NCBI GenBank assembly: GCA_025330725.1
Contig: JAIWND010000002.1
Span: 1-64,000, forward strand
Source of the DNA: Chlamydoabsidia padenii
Lineage: Eukaryota; Mucoromycota; Mucoromycetes; Mucorales; Cunninghamellaceae
Length of the DNA: 64,000 bases
Direction: 5' to 3'
The notes under the pieces were generated by a model. The model searched no databases. It saw only the letters and a program-made list of their open reading frames with translations, and was not told the DNA's origin. A program made the position numbers and the translations under genes. Shown here in pieces: positions 1 to 11,515 of this stretch (position 1 is its first letter; the number at the start of each line of letters is the position of its first letter).

Positions 1-971
1 GTTTAGATGTTGTGATTCATCCTTGGCAGAAAAGTGATCATTGTCCCTATGTCCGTGATGCTTCGTATGTCAAATACTTGGGTGGTGCTATTGGCCCGAA
101 ATCAACACGATGTATACTTAAGGAAGAATTACTTCATGTGGATCTGAACAGCCATATCACTCAACAGACTTCCACTCAAACTCCCGATGTTCCTAGTGGT
201 AGCTCCTTTTGTGTCAAAACACGCGCATGTCTCACCTGGGCTGGTCAAGGCCAAATACGCATGCTGGTCACTGTACTTGTGCCTTTCACGAAATCGTCTT
301 GGTTAAAATGTAAAAACCTGAAGAACATCACTCCAACATGATTCACTAACTACCACTCTTTTTTTTTATTATTATTATTATTTTTATCTTATATAGCCAC
401 TATTGAAAAAGCATCGATCGATGGACAAATCAATTATTACAAAGGATTGGATGCCGCCATACGAAAATACACTGAATCTCGACAAGAAGAAACAACAACA
501 GCAACCCGGCGTCGACATGGAAAACAAAAAGATCATAAAAAACCGCCTCGAAAGATGGCCGATGATACACCCATCAAGACCTCCGATATTCCACCATCCG
601 TTGGTCTATTCTCCTCATTCACACCACCCACGTTAGCCCAATGCACGGTCATTTGCCTGGTCCTGATGGTGATTACCAACCTGTATATTGCGGCAAAAAT
701 GATCAATATGACTCCACCTGCTCCTCGTATGGATACATGGCGACATACTCATCGTCAAGACGTGGATTCAATGTGGCAATGGTTGGAACAAATCGAAAAG
801 AATCCTCGTACCTCTTATAGTCAACACTTTTTGACAGACAAACACCAACGATCCAATCATCATTTTGCGGAATTGGAAAAAATGGTGCAACATACGGAAC
901 AAAGCGTTGATCATGTCCATCGTTTGGTCAAACAACAACGACAGCAGTTATTAAAACATTATTCTCCTTGA
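1..971 (+). CDS. VASt-domain sterol/lipid transfer protein (Lam/GRAMD1-like), 3' part
   Basis: The 5' end lies outside the window. The first exon (1-309) encodes the end of a VASt domain: it contains the spaced motifs GPKSTRC, TPDVPSG, F.VKTRACL and a final KSSWLK, as in the Lam/Ltc/GRAMD1 proteins that move sterol at membrane contact sites. An intron (310-396, GT...AG) joins in frame to the second exon (397-971). That exon holds a basic low-complexity linker, one membrane segment (about 640-705, rich in V, L and I), then a charged helical tail likely to form a coiled coil. A single C-terminal anchor behind a VASt domain is the usual Lam architecture, where the anchor sits in the ER. The upstream PH/GRAM part is not visible, so the exact subfamily is open. 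The stop is TGA at 969. Confidence 0.8.
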
Positions 972-1420
972 TTTACATCTAGTCACCCCCCCCCCTTCCC
1001 CTCCTTAGTCTATTCATTCATTCAATTTACTATGTTTACTCTCTCTTTTTTTTATTTTCGCCGTTACTTATCCACATGCCTATTCATTCGATCATACCCC
1101 TCTCTTTTTTTTTAACTATGAAATCACAATAAAATGATTCATTTACCATCCATCCAATAATTGGACCATTGTGTATGTAAAATGAAATCATCCGGACTTT
1201 TAAAATCATGATTATGATTGTAGGACAGATGGATCACTTATCATTTGTAACCCCTATGATAATGATGATTGATTTTTTTTTTTTTAATTAAATAAAAAAA
1301 AATGATATTTTATTATAATGTGTATAACGTATGTAAATAAAAAAGTAGTAGTAATAAAAAGCAAAATAATGAAATGTAGAGATAACTAGAGGAGTAAGGA
1401 GATTCTATGTATATATGTAT
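972..1420. other. Convergent 3' intergenic spacer
   Basis: This AT-rich spacer separates the ends of two genes that face each other. AATAAA-like polyadenylation signals occur on both strands near 1128 and 1335. No coding signal is visible. Confidence 0.5.
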
Positions 1421-2599
1421 CTAAAGCCACCAGGATTCCTTTTCTTCATTATGTACAAACATGTCGGTATCATCATCATCATGTGTAGCCCCCACCATAA
1501 TAGAGTCGTCATCATAACAGTGAGTATTGTCATTATTCATATAACCAAGGTCTTCTTCCACCATATCAGACCAAGACAGACCACCACCCTCCATACTGAA
1601 GAAGGCGGAATCGTAACGAGGTTTGCCAAGATCCTTCTTTTCTTGCCCTGCCATAGGAATATCCACCGGAGTCAACGGAGTCGAGCCATCATCATACAAA
1701 GCAGGCAACATTTGAAACTGTTTCAATAGATCAGATACAGACACGCGTTGACGAGGATCCGGATTCAATACGGCCTGTTGAAGCCAGGCAAGTAATTCCA
1801 GAGATAGATCAGGAAACAAGGTATGTTTGAGCATGACAGGATGACGTTTGTATTCTGTAAACACAGGATCAGCGAGATTGGCTTCTTGCCAAGGATTACG
1901 ACCAAACATTAAAGCCAACAAGAGAATACCAAGAGACCATACATCAGAAGCAGCCGCATCATAAGGTTCGATAATAGCATCTTCGTCATCTTCAGTAGAG
2001 AAATGTTCAGGTGCCAAATACATTGCCGAGCCACACCCAAATTCATATGACATGCGATCCCGAGTGGCTAGTCCAAAATCCGCCACTTTACATTCAAATC
2101 CACCCTCATCATCATCATCCAATCCCTTTAACAAGATATTTTCCAATTTGATATCACGATGATATATCCCTTGACTATGCATATGTGCAATACCTTGACA
2201 GATTTGTACAAAGATATCAATCACCACGGATTCAGGACGATGACCTTGATCTTTAAGGACATAGTCAAATAGATCACCTTGATCACATAGATCCATTACC
2301 ATATAGATATAGTCTTGGTCTTGAAGGACTGAATGCAAGGCGAGGAGAGAAGGATGCTTGAGTTTGGATTGAATGTCAATTTCCAATTGTTGTAATTGTC
2401 GTTGTTCAGGTGTGAGTCCGGATTTGCCTAGGACTTTAATAGCTACATAGTCTTGAGTGTGCATGTGTTGACCTAAAAATAGTCCACCATAGGAACCATG
2501 GCCCAGGTCTTGTACGAATTGGTAATCTCCCACCGTGGTATCAATCAATGCGTCGGAGAGGTCGGTCCAATAGTTACTTGATAATTCAGTAGCTGACAT
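1421..2599 (-). CDS. Ran1/Pat1-Ksp1-like serine/threonine protein kinase
   Basis: A single-exon, 392-residue protein kinase. The glycine-rich loop is GHGSYGG (residues 33-39, though the family norm is GxGxxG). The ATP lysine is in AIK (residue 55), the catalytic loop is HRDIKLEN (147-154), and DFG is at 174-176. The activation segment is GCGSAMYLAPE. The GCGS...PE pattern is typical of the fungal Ran1/Ksp1/Sks1/Vhs1 group, which acts in nutrient signalling and control of meiosis. The tail beyond about residue 300 is acidic and aspartate-rich (several DDDD runs) with no known domain, and may be regulatory. The start ATG at 2599 is the first in frame, and the kinase fold begins about 25 residues later. 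All catalytic residues are present, so it should be active. The exact orthologue cannot be named from sequence alone. Confidence 0.85.
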   Translation of the reverse strand: MSATELSSNYWTDLSDALIDTTVGDYQFVQDLGHGSYGGLFLGQHMHTQDYVAIKVLGKSGLTPEQRQLQQLEIDIQSKLKHPSLLALHSVLQDQDYIYMVMDLCDQGDLFDYVLKDQGHRPESVVIDIFVQICQGIAHMHSQGIYHRDIKLENILLKGLDDDDEGGFECKVADFGLATRDRMSYEFGCGSAMYLAPEHFSTEDDEDAIIEPYDAAASDVWSLGILLLALMFGRNPWQEANLADPVFTEYKRHPVMLKHTLFPDLSLELLAWLQQAVLNPDPRQRVSVSDLLKQFQMLPALYDDGSTPLTPVDIPMAGQEKKDLGKPRYDSAFFSMEGGGLSWSDMVEEDLGYMNNDNTHCYDDDSIMVGATHDDDDTDMFVHNEEKESWWL

Positions 2600-4769
2600 G
2601 TTAGTGTTGTTGTGTTAAATTGTTGTTTGTTGATGTTGTAATAAATAGAGAGAGATAGAATAGTAGAGTAAAATAAAGTTATATAATAAAGTGTTGTTTG
2701 TATGGTTCGAAAAAAATAGATAATAGTGGATGTGTATATCAGGAAGTAATAGAGTGCAGCAATTTGTTGAATGCCAAAAGGGGGCTAGAGGATCGAGGTG
2801 TCAATAAGATAATCATAGTAAAGTGTAAAAACAAAAAAGGACAATTGCTGAATGATTCGGCAAAAAAGTTCAATGACGAGTAAATAACGTTAGGGTAAAT
2901 AAAAGATTGTATATAACAAAGATGATTTAAAAAGCCATGATGGGCAAAAGAGTTGATAGGTATAAGATAAAGGGAAGGGTGTAAAGGATGAGTAAAGCTA
3001 AAAGAAGGGAAAGAAAGAGGAAAAAAAAAGGAGGCAAAGGATTATATTTATAGGTGGTGGGAAAAATTCAAGGCACATTGGAACCCCGACATTGAGGGGG
3101 TCGGTTCGTTCCAGAACATGTTCTTCTGATTGGTGGATAGTGATGCAAGGACTTTATCACTCGGCGAAATTTATCTCTCACATAATCCTAATTTGGAAAG
3201 GTGTGAGCACTTTTTACTAGGAACCTATCATATCACAGTATAGGTTATCATCCATCCTCTATCTCTCTCTCTCTCTCTCACACAATGCAAGGAAAAAAAA
3301 AAAAAAAAAGACAAAGTATTTTTTTTAAGCATTAAAACATATATCCCTTACATCAGGATCGGGGTTTATTGACAATGACGACACTGATGATGTCGGTGGA
3401 GCTATGTTTAACCGCGTATAGGCCAGCTTGTTGCACATATTTTGCAAAAGTCGCACGTGAATAAAACAGAGGTTGGGATGTTTATGTATGACCACTCTGT
3501 AGATTTTGACTTTTTTCGCGAAAAAACCAAAAAGACTTGTCAGTTAATATCGTATAAAGACAATAGATATCAACGCTCTACTACAATGATCAAGAAATGG
3601 GGAAGGACTGATTATCTTTTTGGTCCTGGAAATGCTCATAGAACATTTGTCTCCCTTTTTATTCCATTTCGTTTTAAAACGCCGCCCGAGCGGATAAACT
3701 GTGCGAACAGGTAAAATAAAAAATCTCTTCCCCACATTTTTTTTTCCTTTTCTTTCTCCTACTCTTGCTAGCTTATGACAATTGACATGAAAAAACCCGC
3801 CTCCGACGCTTTCGCGTAAATTAGGTATGATTATGAACATGAGAGGTGACTTGTACACTAATCCAATCTTTATCTTCTTTTTATGACTCCAGAACCGAAT
3901 CGTCATGAATTCCTCGATATCATATCACCGCTAAAATGAACACTTCACTCCCACTAGGTCTTCTCAATAAGTTGATCATGATCCTGCAGGCATGATATAC
4001 ATACAATAGAATTTGGAAATTAGACTAATCATTCATCTTTTTTTTTTCTTTCTTCTTTGATAGGGCGTCAAGTCTGGTACCCAGTCAAGAATCTAGGTGA
4101 TGCGCTCCTTGCTTTCCGTGAAAGGTGAATTGACAAAGTACTGTATGAATCCCAAATAGTCAACTCTATGTTTAATATGTAAATACATATATAATGTATA
4201 CCTCCCCCGACTCATTATTTCCCTAATTAGCAATGATACAACCCATATAATAGTATGTTCATCTTCCCTTAGTTATAGATGTCCTTTATAATGTTTATCC
4301 TCTTACATTTTATCACTATCTTCATTATTTATAGTCATTTTTTTATCTTATTTCCCTTTTTAGACTTTGGTACCTTTTTTAAAACACCGCCCAAACTTGC
4401 GAGTTGGAGGTAAATCCAATAAACATCATCCTTCTTTTACCTTATCTCTTTTTACACTGTAGTGTTGACAGGTCACCCAAGTCCCCTTACCACTCTCTTT
4501 TCTTCTTTTGTGTTATAAACGTTGGACTGTGATTACTGCGTTTGATCTTTTTTTATTTTTATTATCAATACAGGATTTACATTGATTTGATTAAGATGCC
4601 TGTAGTATAAATTTAACTTGTTACAGTACTGAGCAAAATATCTTTGGGGTCAGTTTTTTTATTAGTGTATATCATATTTACAGGTACAATGTGTGTGTGT
4701 GTGTGTGGGTTTTTATAAAACATAGGGAGAAGGTGGATATGAAGGGGGAATATAGCTAGAAATAGGCGA
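2600..4769. other. Long intergenic region with exon-like scraps
   Basis: It holds the promoter side of the kinase gene and the 3' side of the M50B gene. Visible items are CT and A/T simple repeats (3260-3310), a palindrome-like GAACATGTTC near 3115, CCCCG motifs near 3081 and 3359, and a GT dinucleotide run (4689-4708). Short open segments around 3938-4440 look exon-like: a stretch at about 4070-4125 reads VWYPVKNLGDALLAF between a good acceptor and a possible donor. I could not join them into a convincing gene, so a small multi-exon gene here is possible but not supported. Confidence 0.35.
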
Positions 4770-5854
4770 TCACCAACCAAAACCAGATGCTTGTTGTTGC
4801 TGTGTCTGCATATCCTCTATGAAATCATCCACAGTATTAGTAAAACCATATAAACATTGATGCTTTTGTCTTTTTCTTTTCTTTTTACCTTTAAATGCGG
4901 CCAAACCAATCAAGATCCCGGCCACGAAAAACACCAAACTGATACAAAACCACAAGACACCCCATACCCGACTTGACATACATGATCCACATAGTTTTGC
5001 AAATTTGGATGCATCCGATTCAAACGCCTTTCTAAATACCAAATCATCAAGGATATCCCAAAGACAATAGAGACTAGACATTACCCTATGTATATATATA
5101 TATATATATAAAGAGTTAACATATAAATCCTCAATCATATAGGTGAGAAATTCCTTTTTACCCAATAAAGAGGACAAAATAGCGTAAACCAACCCCATGA
5201 GCCAACCACCATAAGAAGATGATCACGGCAATAAAAGCAAATCCAATCCCGCGTGTCAACCAATTCTTTGCCCACCATAACGTAAATAAGAGACAGACAC
5301 CAAGAAAGATGGAAGCGATTTTCGATGCCATGATATTAAAACTACACATCACCAAAATAGCACCAATAGCAGATGATCCAAGGTACCCAGCCGGTAAGGT
5401 ACACATAGGAATACCTCCCCTCTAAACCCATATAAAGACGTATGTTATTCTAGTTAGTGATAATAATGGTTGGGGGATTTTTTTTGCTTTTCTACTTGCC
5501 ATTCTTGTCACACCTCCTTCGTCTGGGTCAATTTCGATCGATTCAATTTTGGCACAAGTTAAACAACCCACAATAGCATGAGAGAATTCATGTAAACCTA
5601 CAGTCAGTAACTAGTTTAAAATGAACATTAGTACAAAGAATGATGTGTGTATTTCTACTATTACTTACTTTGAATGGAGCAAGAATAATCTTGACAATAG
5701 GCATGTTCCATAATACCAAAATGGCAGCGGTGTAAACACCAATAATAATAAGGATAATCTTTTGGTCTTCGGTGGGCGTTAGTCGATTTGTTGCTTGGTC
5801 TTGTACAGCTTGTCGAGCTATTAAATAGTGTTCATAACTATCAATAGGTGCCAT
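4770..5854 (-). CDS. Peptidase M50B-like membrane protein
   Basis: Four exons (5854-5669, 5610-5500, 5421-5162, 5085-4770) give a protein of about 290 residues. The hallmarks are a zinc-binding HEFSH motif (residues 69-73) at the start of a hydrophobic stretch, a short acidic DPDEGG segment, and LPAGYLGSS (108-116) leading into several membrane helices. This order fits the M50B-like peptidases found in fungi and plants, which are predicted intramembrane zinc proteases of unknown substrate. The C-terminus is cytosolic-looking, with a basic KKKRKRQKH stretch. Intron 2 starts with GC (G|GCAAGT) instead of GT; only this choice keeps the frame between the HEFSH and LPAGY exons. The start ATG at 5854 is followed by a short polar stretch and then the first membrane helix. 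The family is clear but the function is unknown. Confidence 0.8.
5422..5499 (-). other. GC-AG intron in the M50B-like gene
   Basis: The donor reads ATG|GCAAGTAG and the acceptor TTTAG|AGG. Using any nearby GT would shift the frame and break the conserved run from the acidic EGG motif into LPAGYLG. Confidence 0.75.
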
Positions 5855-6473
5855 GGTAATGTAAAGAAGAGATGAAGAAGAAGAAGAAGAAGAAGAAAGG
5901 AACGAAAACCTCCCCTACTTGACCTTTTTTCTGCTTTTTTTTTTAAGAAAGCGGGGCCTGAATATCTATTTTTATCATCGTCGTTCCAAAGCCCACTACC
6001 AACATTCTTTTATTTCTATTGCCAAGAAAACATAAATGAACCCACAATGAGCTAATAAGACATGTAGTATAACTTTACTACCACACATGGCACTTTCTAT
6101 CTTTGATTGTTGAACCAACAGTTTCTGTATTAGATCATATGAACTTATGATCGGCATTTTAATTTAACGATGGTACCTGATCTAGTGTAGATCACCCAAA
6201 TTCAAATCAAAGCAAGGACTGAAAGACCCACCATACGTCATCATTAGCATGGCATCCATAGATGCATGGTGTCCAAAGATACACACCAATATAATACCCC
6301 CCCCTAAACAAACAACATTTCTTTTCAATTGTGTTTTTGTCTTTTTATTATATTTTATGAAGATTGTTTTTGACAAAAAAAAAAAGTGCTAATGTTTTTT
6401 TAAAAAGATACACAAATAGATAACTATACTAGATTTCTATAACTACTAGATTTTTTTTCCCACCAAAAGCCAA
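5855..6473. other. Intergenic: M50B promoter and TPI 3' flank
   Basis: It holds a GAA/GAAGAA run just upstream of the M50B start (about 5865-5897) and AT-rich sequence downstream of TPI. No coding sequence is recognised. Confidence 0.5.
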
Positions 6474-7570
<1,097 letters not shown>

Positions 7571-8640
7571 TGTTATAGAGTTGTTCTATTGAAAGAGGGA
7601 GAAGAATGAGTCTCAGAAGTAGAAGTCAAAAAAGGTGGTTGAACTATCTTCTTCTTCATATTGTATTCTTCTTTTATTAGACTTACATTTGTTTTATAGG
7701 GTTATTAAAAAAAAAAAAAAAGTGTAAAGAAGAAAGAAAAGAAGCGCCAAAAGGGTTTGAGCCCATTTCTTTCCTTTTTGTAAAGCAGGGGTGGAGCTTG
7801 AAACATTACGTATTGAGCTCGTAAAATAAAGTTTCGCGTGAAACTTTTTCATCTCCCGCTCACGTTGATTTTTTCCCTGCATTGCCAAACAACCCACGTA
7901 TTTTGACAGAGAAGTTTATCATACCACTTGAACACTCCACATGATAATTTCGTTTTTAGATGTTTCTTCTTTTCTTTCCTAGACCATCCGATGATGGTAA
8001 TCGTTCAATGTGATACCACCTTCTTTTTTTTTTTTTTGGATGATCAGAACTAGAGGAATGAGCAAGTCGAACACCTATTTACACCAATCATACCCTCCTT
8101 TAGTTCAATGTGGAGCGGCATCGGTCAACGTAATAAAAAGGCTAAACGGTGAGAGAAAGAGCGGGGTGTGAATTGACGGGTCTTGATGTCCGACTAGCTT
8201 AAATTTCAGGGGGAAGAAAAGGGACCATTATGACTCCATCCTGTTACACAATCAAGCGAGAACTAGTAGTTAGTTCTCATTAGCCTTTAATCAAATGATC
8301 TCACAAAAGGGATCGTCGCTGTTCACTCATTAAAAAAAAAATCCTAACGAAACGTTCGTTCACACACATAAAAAGTCTTATTTTTTTTCCCGCCAAAATG
8401 ATATGGACCAACAAAGACGTCATTCAGTAAAGAAGTTTGAGTTGTAGTAGTAAAAGAAGTATTGAGTTTTTATTATAAAAGGAGAATATACAACAGAAGA
8501 AGAATAAACAATATACAGGGTAACATATATATATATATACATATATATAGACTACGTATCATCAAACAAGACAATGCACTAGTTAAAGATATGTAAAAAG
8601 GCTAAACTAGTATTGGAGAGGCGGATATACAAAGAAGAAT
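7571..8640. other. Intergenic: TPI promoter and C2H2 gene 3' flank
   Basis: A poly-A/T-rich promoter zone for TPI1. It contains CCCGC boxes (about 7855 and 8390; the latter, TTTCCCGCCAAAA, matches the E2F/MBF-type consensus) and an AT dinucleotide run near 8526-8550 in the 3' flank of the zinc-finger gene. No gene is recognised. Confidence 0.45.
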
Positions 8641-9319
8641 TTAAAAAGTAGCATGGCGTAGTTGATCAAAAGCTTGAATGACTTCGACTTCATCATTTGT
8701 AAGTTGACCGATCTTTAATGGATGTTGATCCATCGGGTTGCACATATCTGCCACCGAGAGTCGTCGATAAGGAGGAGGATGATAATAATGGTCTTCTTCA
8801 TCATCTTCATCAGACGAGTAGGAAGATACGGATGATAAAGAGTCTGGTGATTCAGATCCAGTAGGTGGTGTGGAAGGTGCTTGTGGTTGACGAAGAAGTA
8901 CCCTTGATGACATGGGAGGAGAAAGTTGTGGTTGTTGATGATCCATAGGTTGATGAGAATTCCGTCGATGAGTTTGTGTATGTTGCATCATATTATCAAA
9001 TCTTGAGAAGGACTTGTTACAATCTGGTATAATGCATGGATAGGGTTTCTATATATAAAGAGAGAAAGTTTTGAGTTTACAGTTTCCTTTTTTTTTTTCT
9101 TCCCCCAAACACAATATGGACTTACCTCACCAGTGTGTTTTCTATAACAAATATAGTAAAAAGAAAGAAAAAGGTAAGTATGTCGCTGTTTTTTTTTTTT
9201 TTTACTTACCTCACATGTCGAGCAAGATGTTCGCCCCTAGTAAATACCATTTTGCAATCACCGTAACCAGTACATTGGAAGAGTTTAGAAGATCGTTGTT
9301 TCTTTTGAGTAGAAGGCAT
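8641..9319 (-). CDS. Small C2H2 zinc-finger transcription factor
   Basis: Three exons (9319-9210, 9141-9126, 9048-8641) give 177 residues with two C2H2 fingers near the N-terminus. Finger 1 reads CTGYGDC...[10 protein letters not shown], the linker is HTGEKPYPC, and finger 2 is [17 protein letters not shown]. This spacing, with an RxEHLxRH first helix and a second finger of SRFDNMxQH type, resembles stress and carbon-response regulators in fungi (Msn2/Com2/Nrg-like). The middle exon is only 16 nt and encodes the HTGE linker junction. The rest is low complexity: a Gln/Pro/Ser-rich stretch, an acidic DEDDEEDH patch and a conserved-looking C-terminal helix. It is probably a DNA-binding regulator in the nucleus. 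Its targets cannot be told. Confidence 0.88.
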
Positions 9320-10191
9320 AGTAAAGAAGAAGAAAAGTAAAGTAAAAGAAGAAGAAAAAAGGGGGGTTTTGAAAAAAGGGACGTTTTATAATGGAGCCGA
9401 CAAAATAAGATCCAAATTTCAAACTCCGGAAACTCGATGATAGACAATGACAGGTTCTCATGTTGTACGTGGGGGGGGGAGTATATCATAATCCTTTTCT
9501 CAGGCACCAAAAACAGGGGTGATGTTATCAAATAACCCTCTCTCTCCCTTTTATGAATGATTTCATTCAATATGGTCTAGAAACAATAGTGTGATGTTTT
9601 ACCTCACCACACTTATTTTCTCACTTTCTTTTCCATATATGACTACCAACTATTTCCCCCCGTCTTGTGTGAGAAAAAAGGAGTGTCATTCCACATCAGA
9701 TGGTATTAGGAGTGTCAAACCATAGTCAATAAAAGTAGGACACATGCACGTGGCGGAATAAGAAAGAAAATATGACGATGAAAAATGTTAGGGGTAAGTT
9801 ACCCGACGGTAGACCGGAGTTTTAATACGATCCCCGATTGCATGAATTGTGCGAAGTTAGTGTCAAAGCTCGAAGACTAGTGAGTTCTGACTTTCCAAAG
9901 TGGAAATAGTGCTAAATTTATCAATGATATCATCTCTATTTTTTTTTTTTTTTTTTTTTTTTTACATCACACTGTGAACGCATTGGAAACACATAATAGA
10001 TTTTTTCTTGTAATGGAAAGTGATAGAAAGAGAAAAAAAAAAAAGAACTTCACGATAGGACAGGAATGAAAGGATAGATGTTTGGATCGCAACCGACATA
10101 AATGTTTATGGAAAAAAAAAAGAGAGTTCACAAAAATAAACCATATTTCCCGAACTCTCTCTTTCTTTCTTTCTTGGTAAATCGTATCATC
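9320..10191. other. Divergent promoter region (C2H2 gene / F-box gene)
   Basis: A shared upstream region of two genes transcribed away from each other. It contains a GGGGGGTTTTGAA box (9361-9373), TTTCAAACTCCG (9417-9428), and a T run near 9938-9963. No coding segment is seen. Confidence 0.45.
9417..9428 (+). promoter_or_regulatory. TTYAAAYCCCG-like upstream motif
   Basis: TTTCAAACTCCG, about 98 bp upstream of the C2H2 gene start, is one variant of the motif repeated before many genes in this window. Confidence 0.35.
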
Positions 10192-11457
10192 ATGTCAAGG
10201 TTAACTCATTTGCCCAATGAAATCCTCTTTTTGATTTTCTTACATCTACCATCATCGTTAGGTCCGATATTAAGCACCTGTCACAAGTTCCATGCATTAA
10301 CAGTAGACAATGAAGCGTTCTGGCGATATCTGGTACACACCAAATATAAACTTTTCTATCGTCACCCCACCCTTTCTTGGTATAAATTAGCCACGTCTGA
10401 TACTGTTGGTCAACTGTGTCCTCATTTATCAACGCCATGGGATCAACAATCCGACCGATTTTTTTCTCAATTGCGCTCGGTGTTTTCTCATATTTTCAAA
10501 CGCCGGCACTCATCTGCTGCCCCTGTATCATGTTGTTCCAACTACTCTTTTGGAATATGTTTGGATTGTAACATGTCTGGTAATTGGTACAACCCACTAG
10601 TGAGAAAAAAAAAAGGAGGTTCAGTTGATTTCATCGTCTTTTTTTTTTCAATTCATGCAAAAAAAAAAAAAAAAAAAATAGGCTGCGGAGATGTATTTTT
10701 TCAACCTCAGCAACATCCTGGTCATTCATACCAACATTATCAATCCACTCGACATGCTGTGGTATTGAAAATATCCAGTCTTAACTTTATAGAACTATGG
10801 TGTTATGAGTGTAATCGACCGGTAATGAAAAAATGAAATCATCATCTTTTTTAGATCACATAATGAATGAATGTACCACTGTTTTTATTATTATTTAGCT
10901 CGGGTATTGGGGGTCAGGTGAAAAAAATTCATTACCAGTCAGTGAAGAGTTCCTGGTTAGGCAATGGATGCAATACATAACATGGTCTTTAGAAACCACA
11001 GTGATAGACCAGGCTCAACAAGTGTTACGTAGGCAATGGGAGCTCTCTTTACTTTTATCCAAATTCCAGACCCCTTGTATCTTACTCGACAGTCGATGGT
11101 TTTATGCCTGGGTCCACTACCTTTCCACTCCTCATGCAGATCCTCCCTCTTTTGCCGCCCAGCATCATTTCTTTTTGACAACACCTGATCGATCTATCAA
11201 CCCATGTTTGAAACTCAATCGGCATTTCGTCTTGGTATCGTGTCAGTTGTATTGTTATATTCAACGCATTTATGGGATTGAAGGGCCAACCGTTCATAAA
11301 GGTAAGCTTACTCCTTGATCCCAACCCCTATTAACCCACTACATTAATACTAGATCAATTATCCGAGAGACATGAGTATAAAAATTTGTTAAACCAAATT
11401 GAATCTTCTATTAATAATACAAGCAACAACGATAATAATAATAATAATAATGCATAA
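10192..11457 (+). CDS. F-box protein with UBP-type zinc finger and DUSP-like domain
   Basis: Four exons (10192-10579, 10682-10821, 10899-11301, 11354-11457) give 344 residues. Residues 4-45 are an F-box (LPNEILFLIFLHLP then W.YL), which normally binds Skp1 in SCF ubiquitin ligases. From CPHL (76-79) to about residue 173 lies a ZnF-UBP: CCSN, ICLDC, CGD, a histidine pair around GHSYQHY, TRHAVVL and a closing CYEC. This fold usually binds the free C-terminus of ubiquitin. The last part (about 220-325) matches the DUSP fold (FYAWVHYL, LKLNRHFVLVS, IYGIEGPTV), known from deubiquitinases such as USP20/33. No peptidase domain is present. The first intron is set by frame: GT at 10580 and AG at 10681 join MSG to CGD. 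The C-terminus is an asparagine run. The inferred role is a ubiquitin-sensing SCF adaptor. Confidence 0.8.
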
Positions 11458-11515
11458 TATCTAACCTAATTCATTACATATATACTGGTTTATATTAAAA
11501 AAAAAAAAAGTATAT

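Noticed and set aside
3095..3125. Heat-shock-element-like TTCCAGAACATGTTC
   Set aside because: The spacing between inverted units is 4 rather than 2 in the second step, and no gene start is close; not listed as a regulatory site.
3442..3906. Overlapping open frames of 90 and 120 codons on both strands
   Set aside because: No domain, no splice context, biased composition; likely chance frames in AT-rich DNA.
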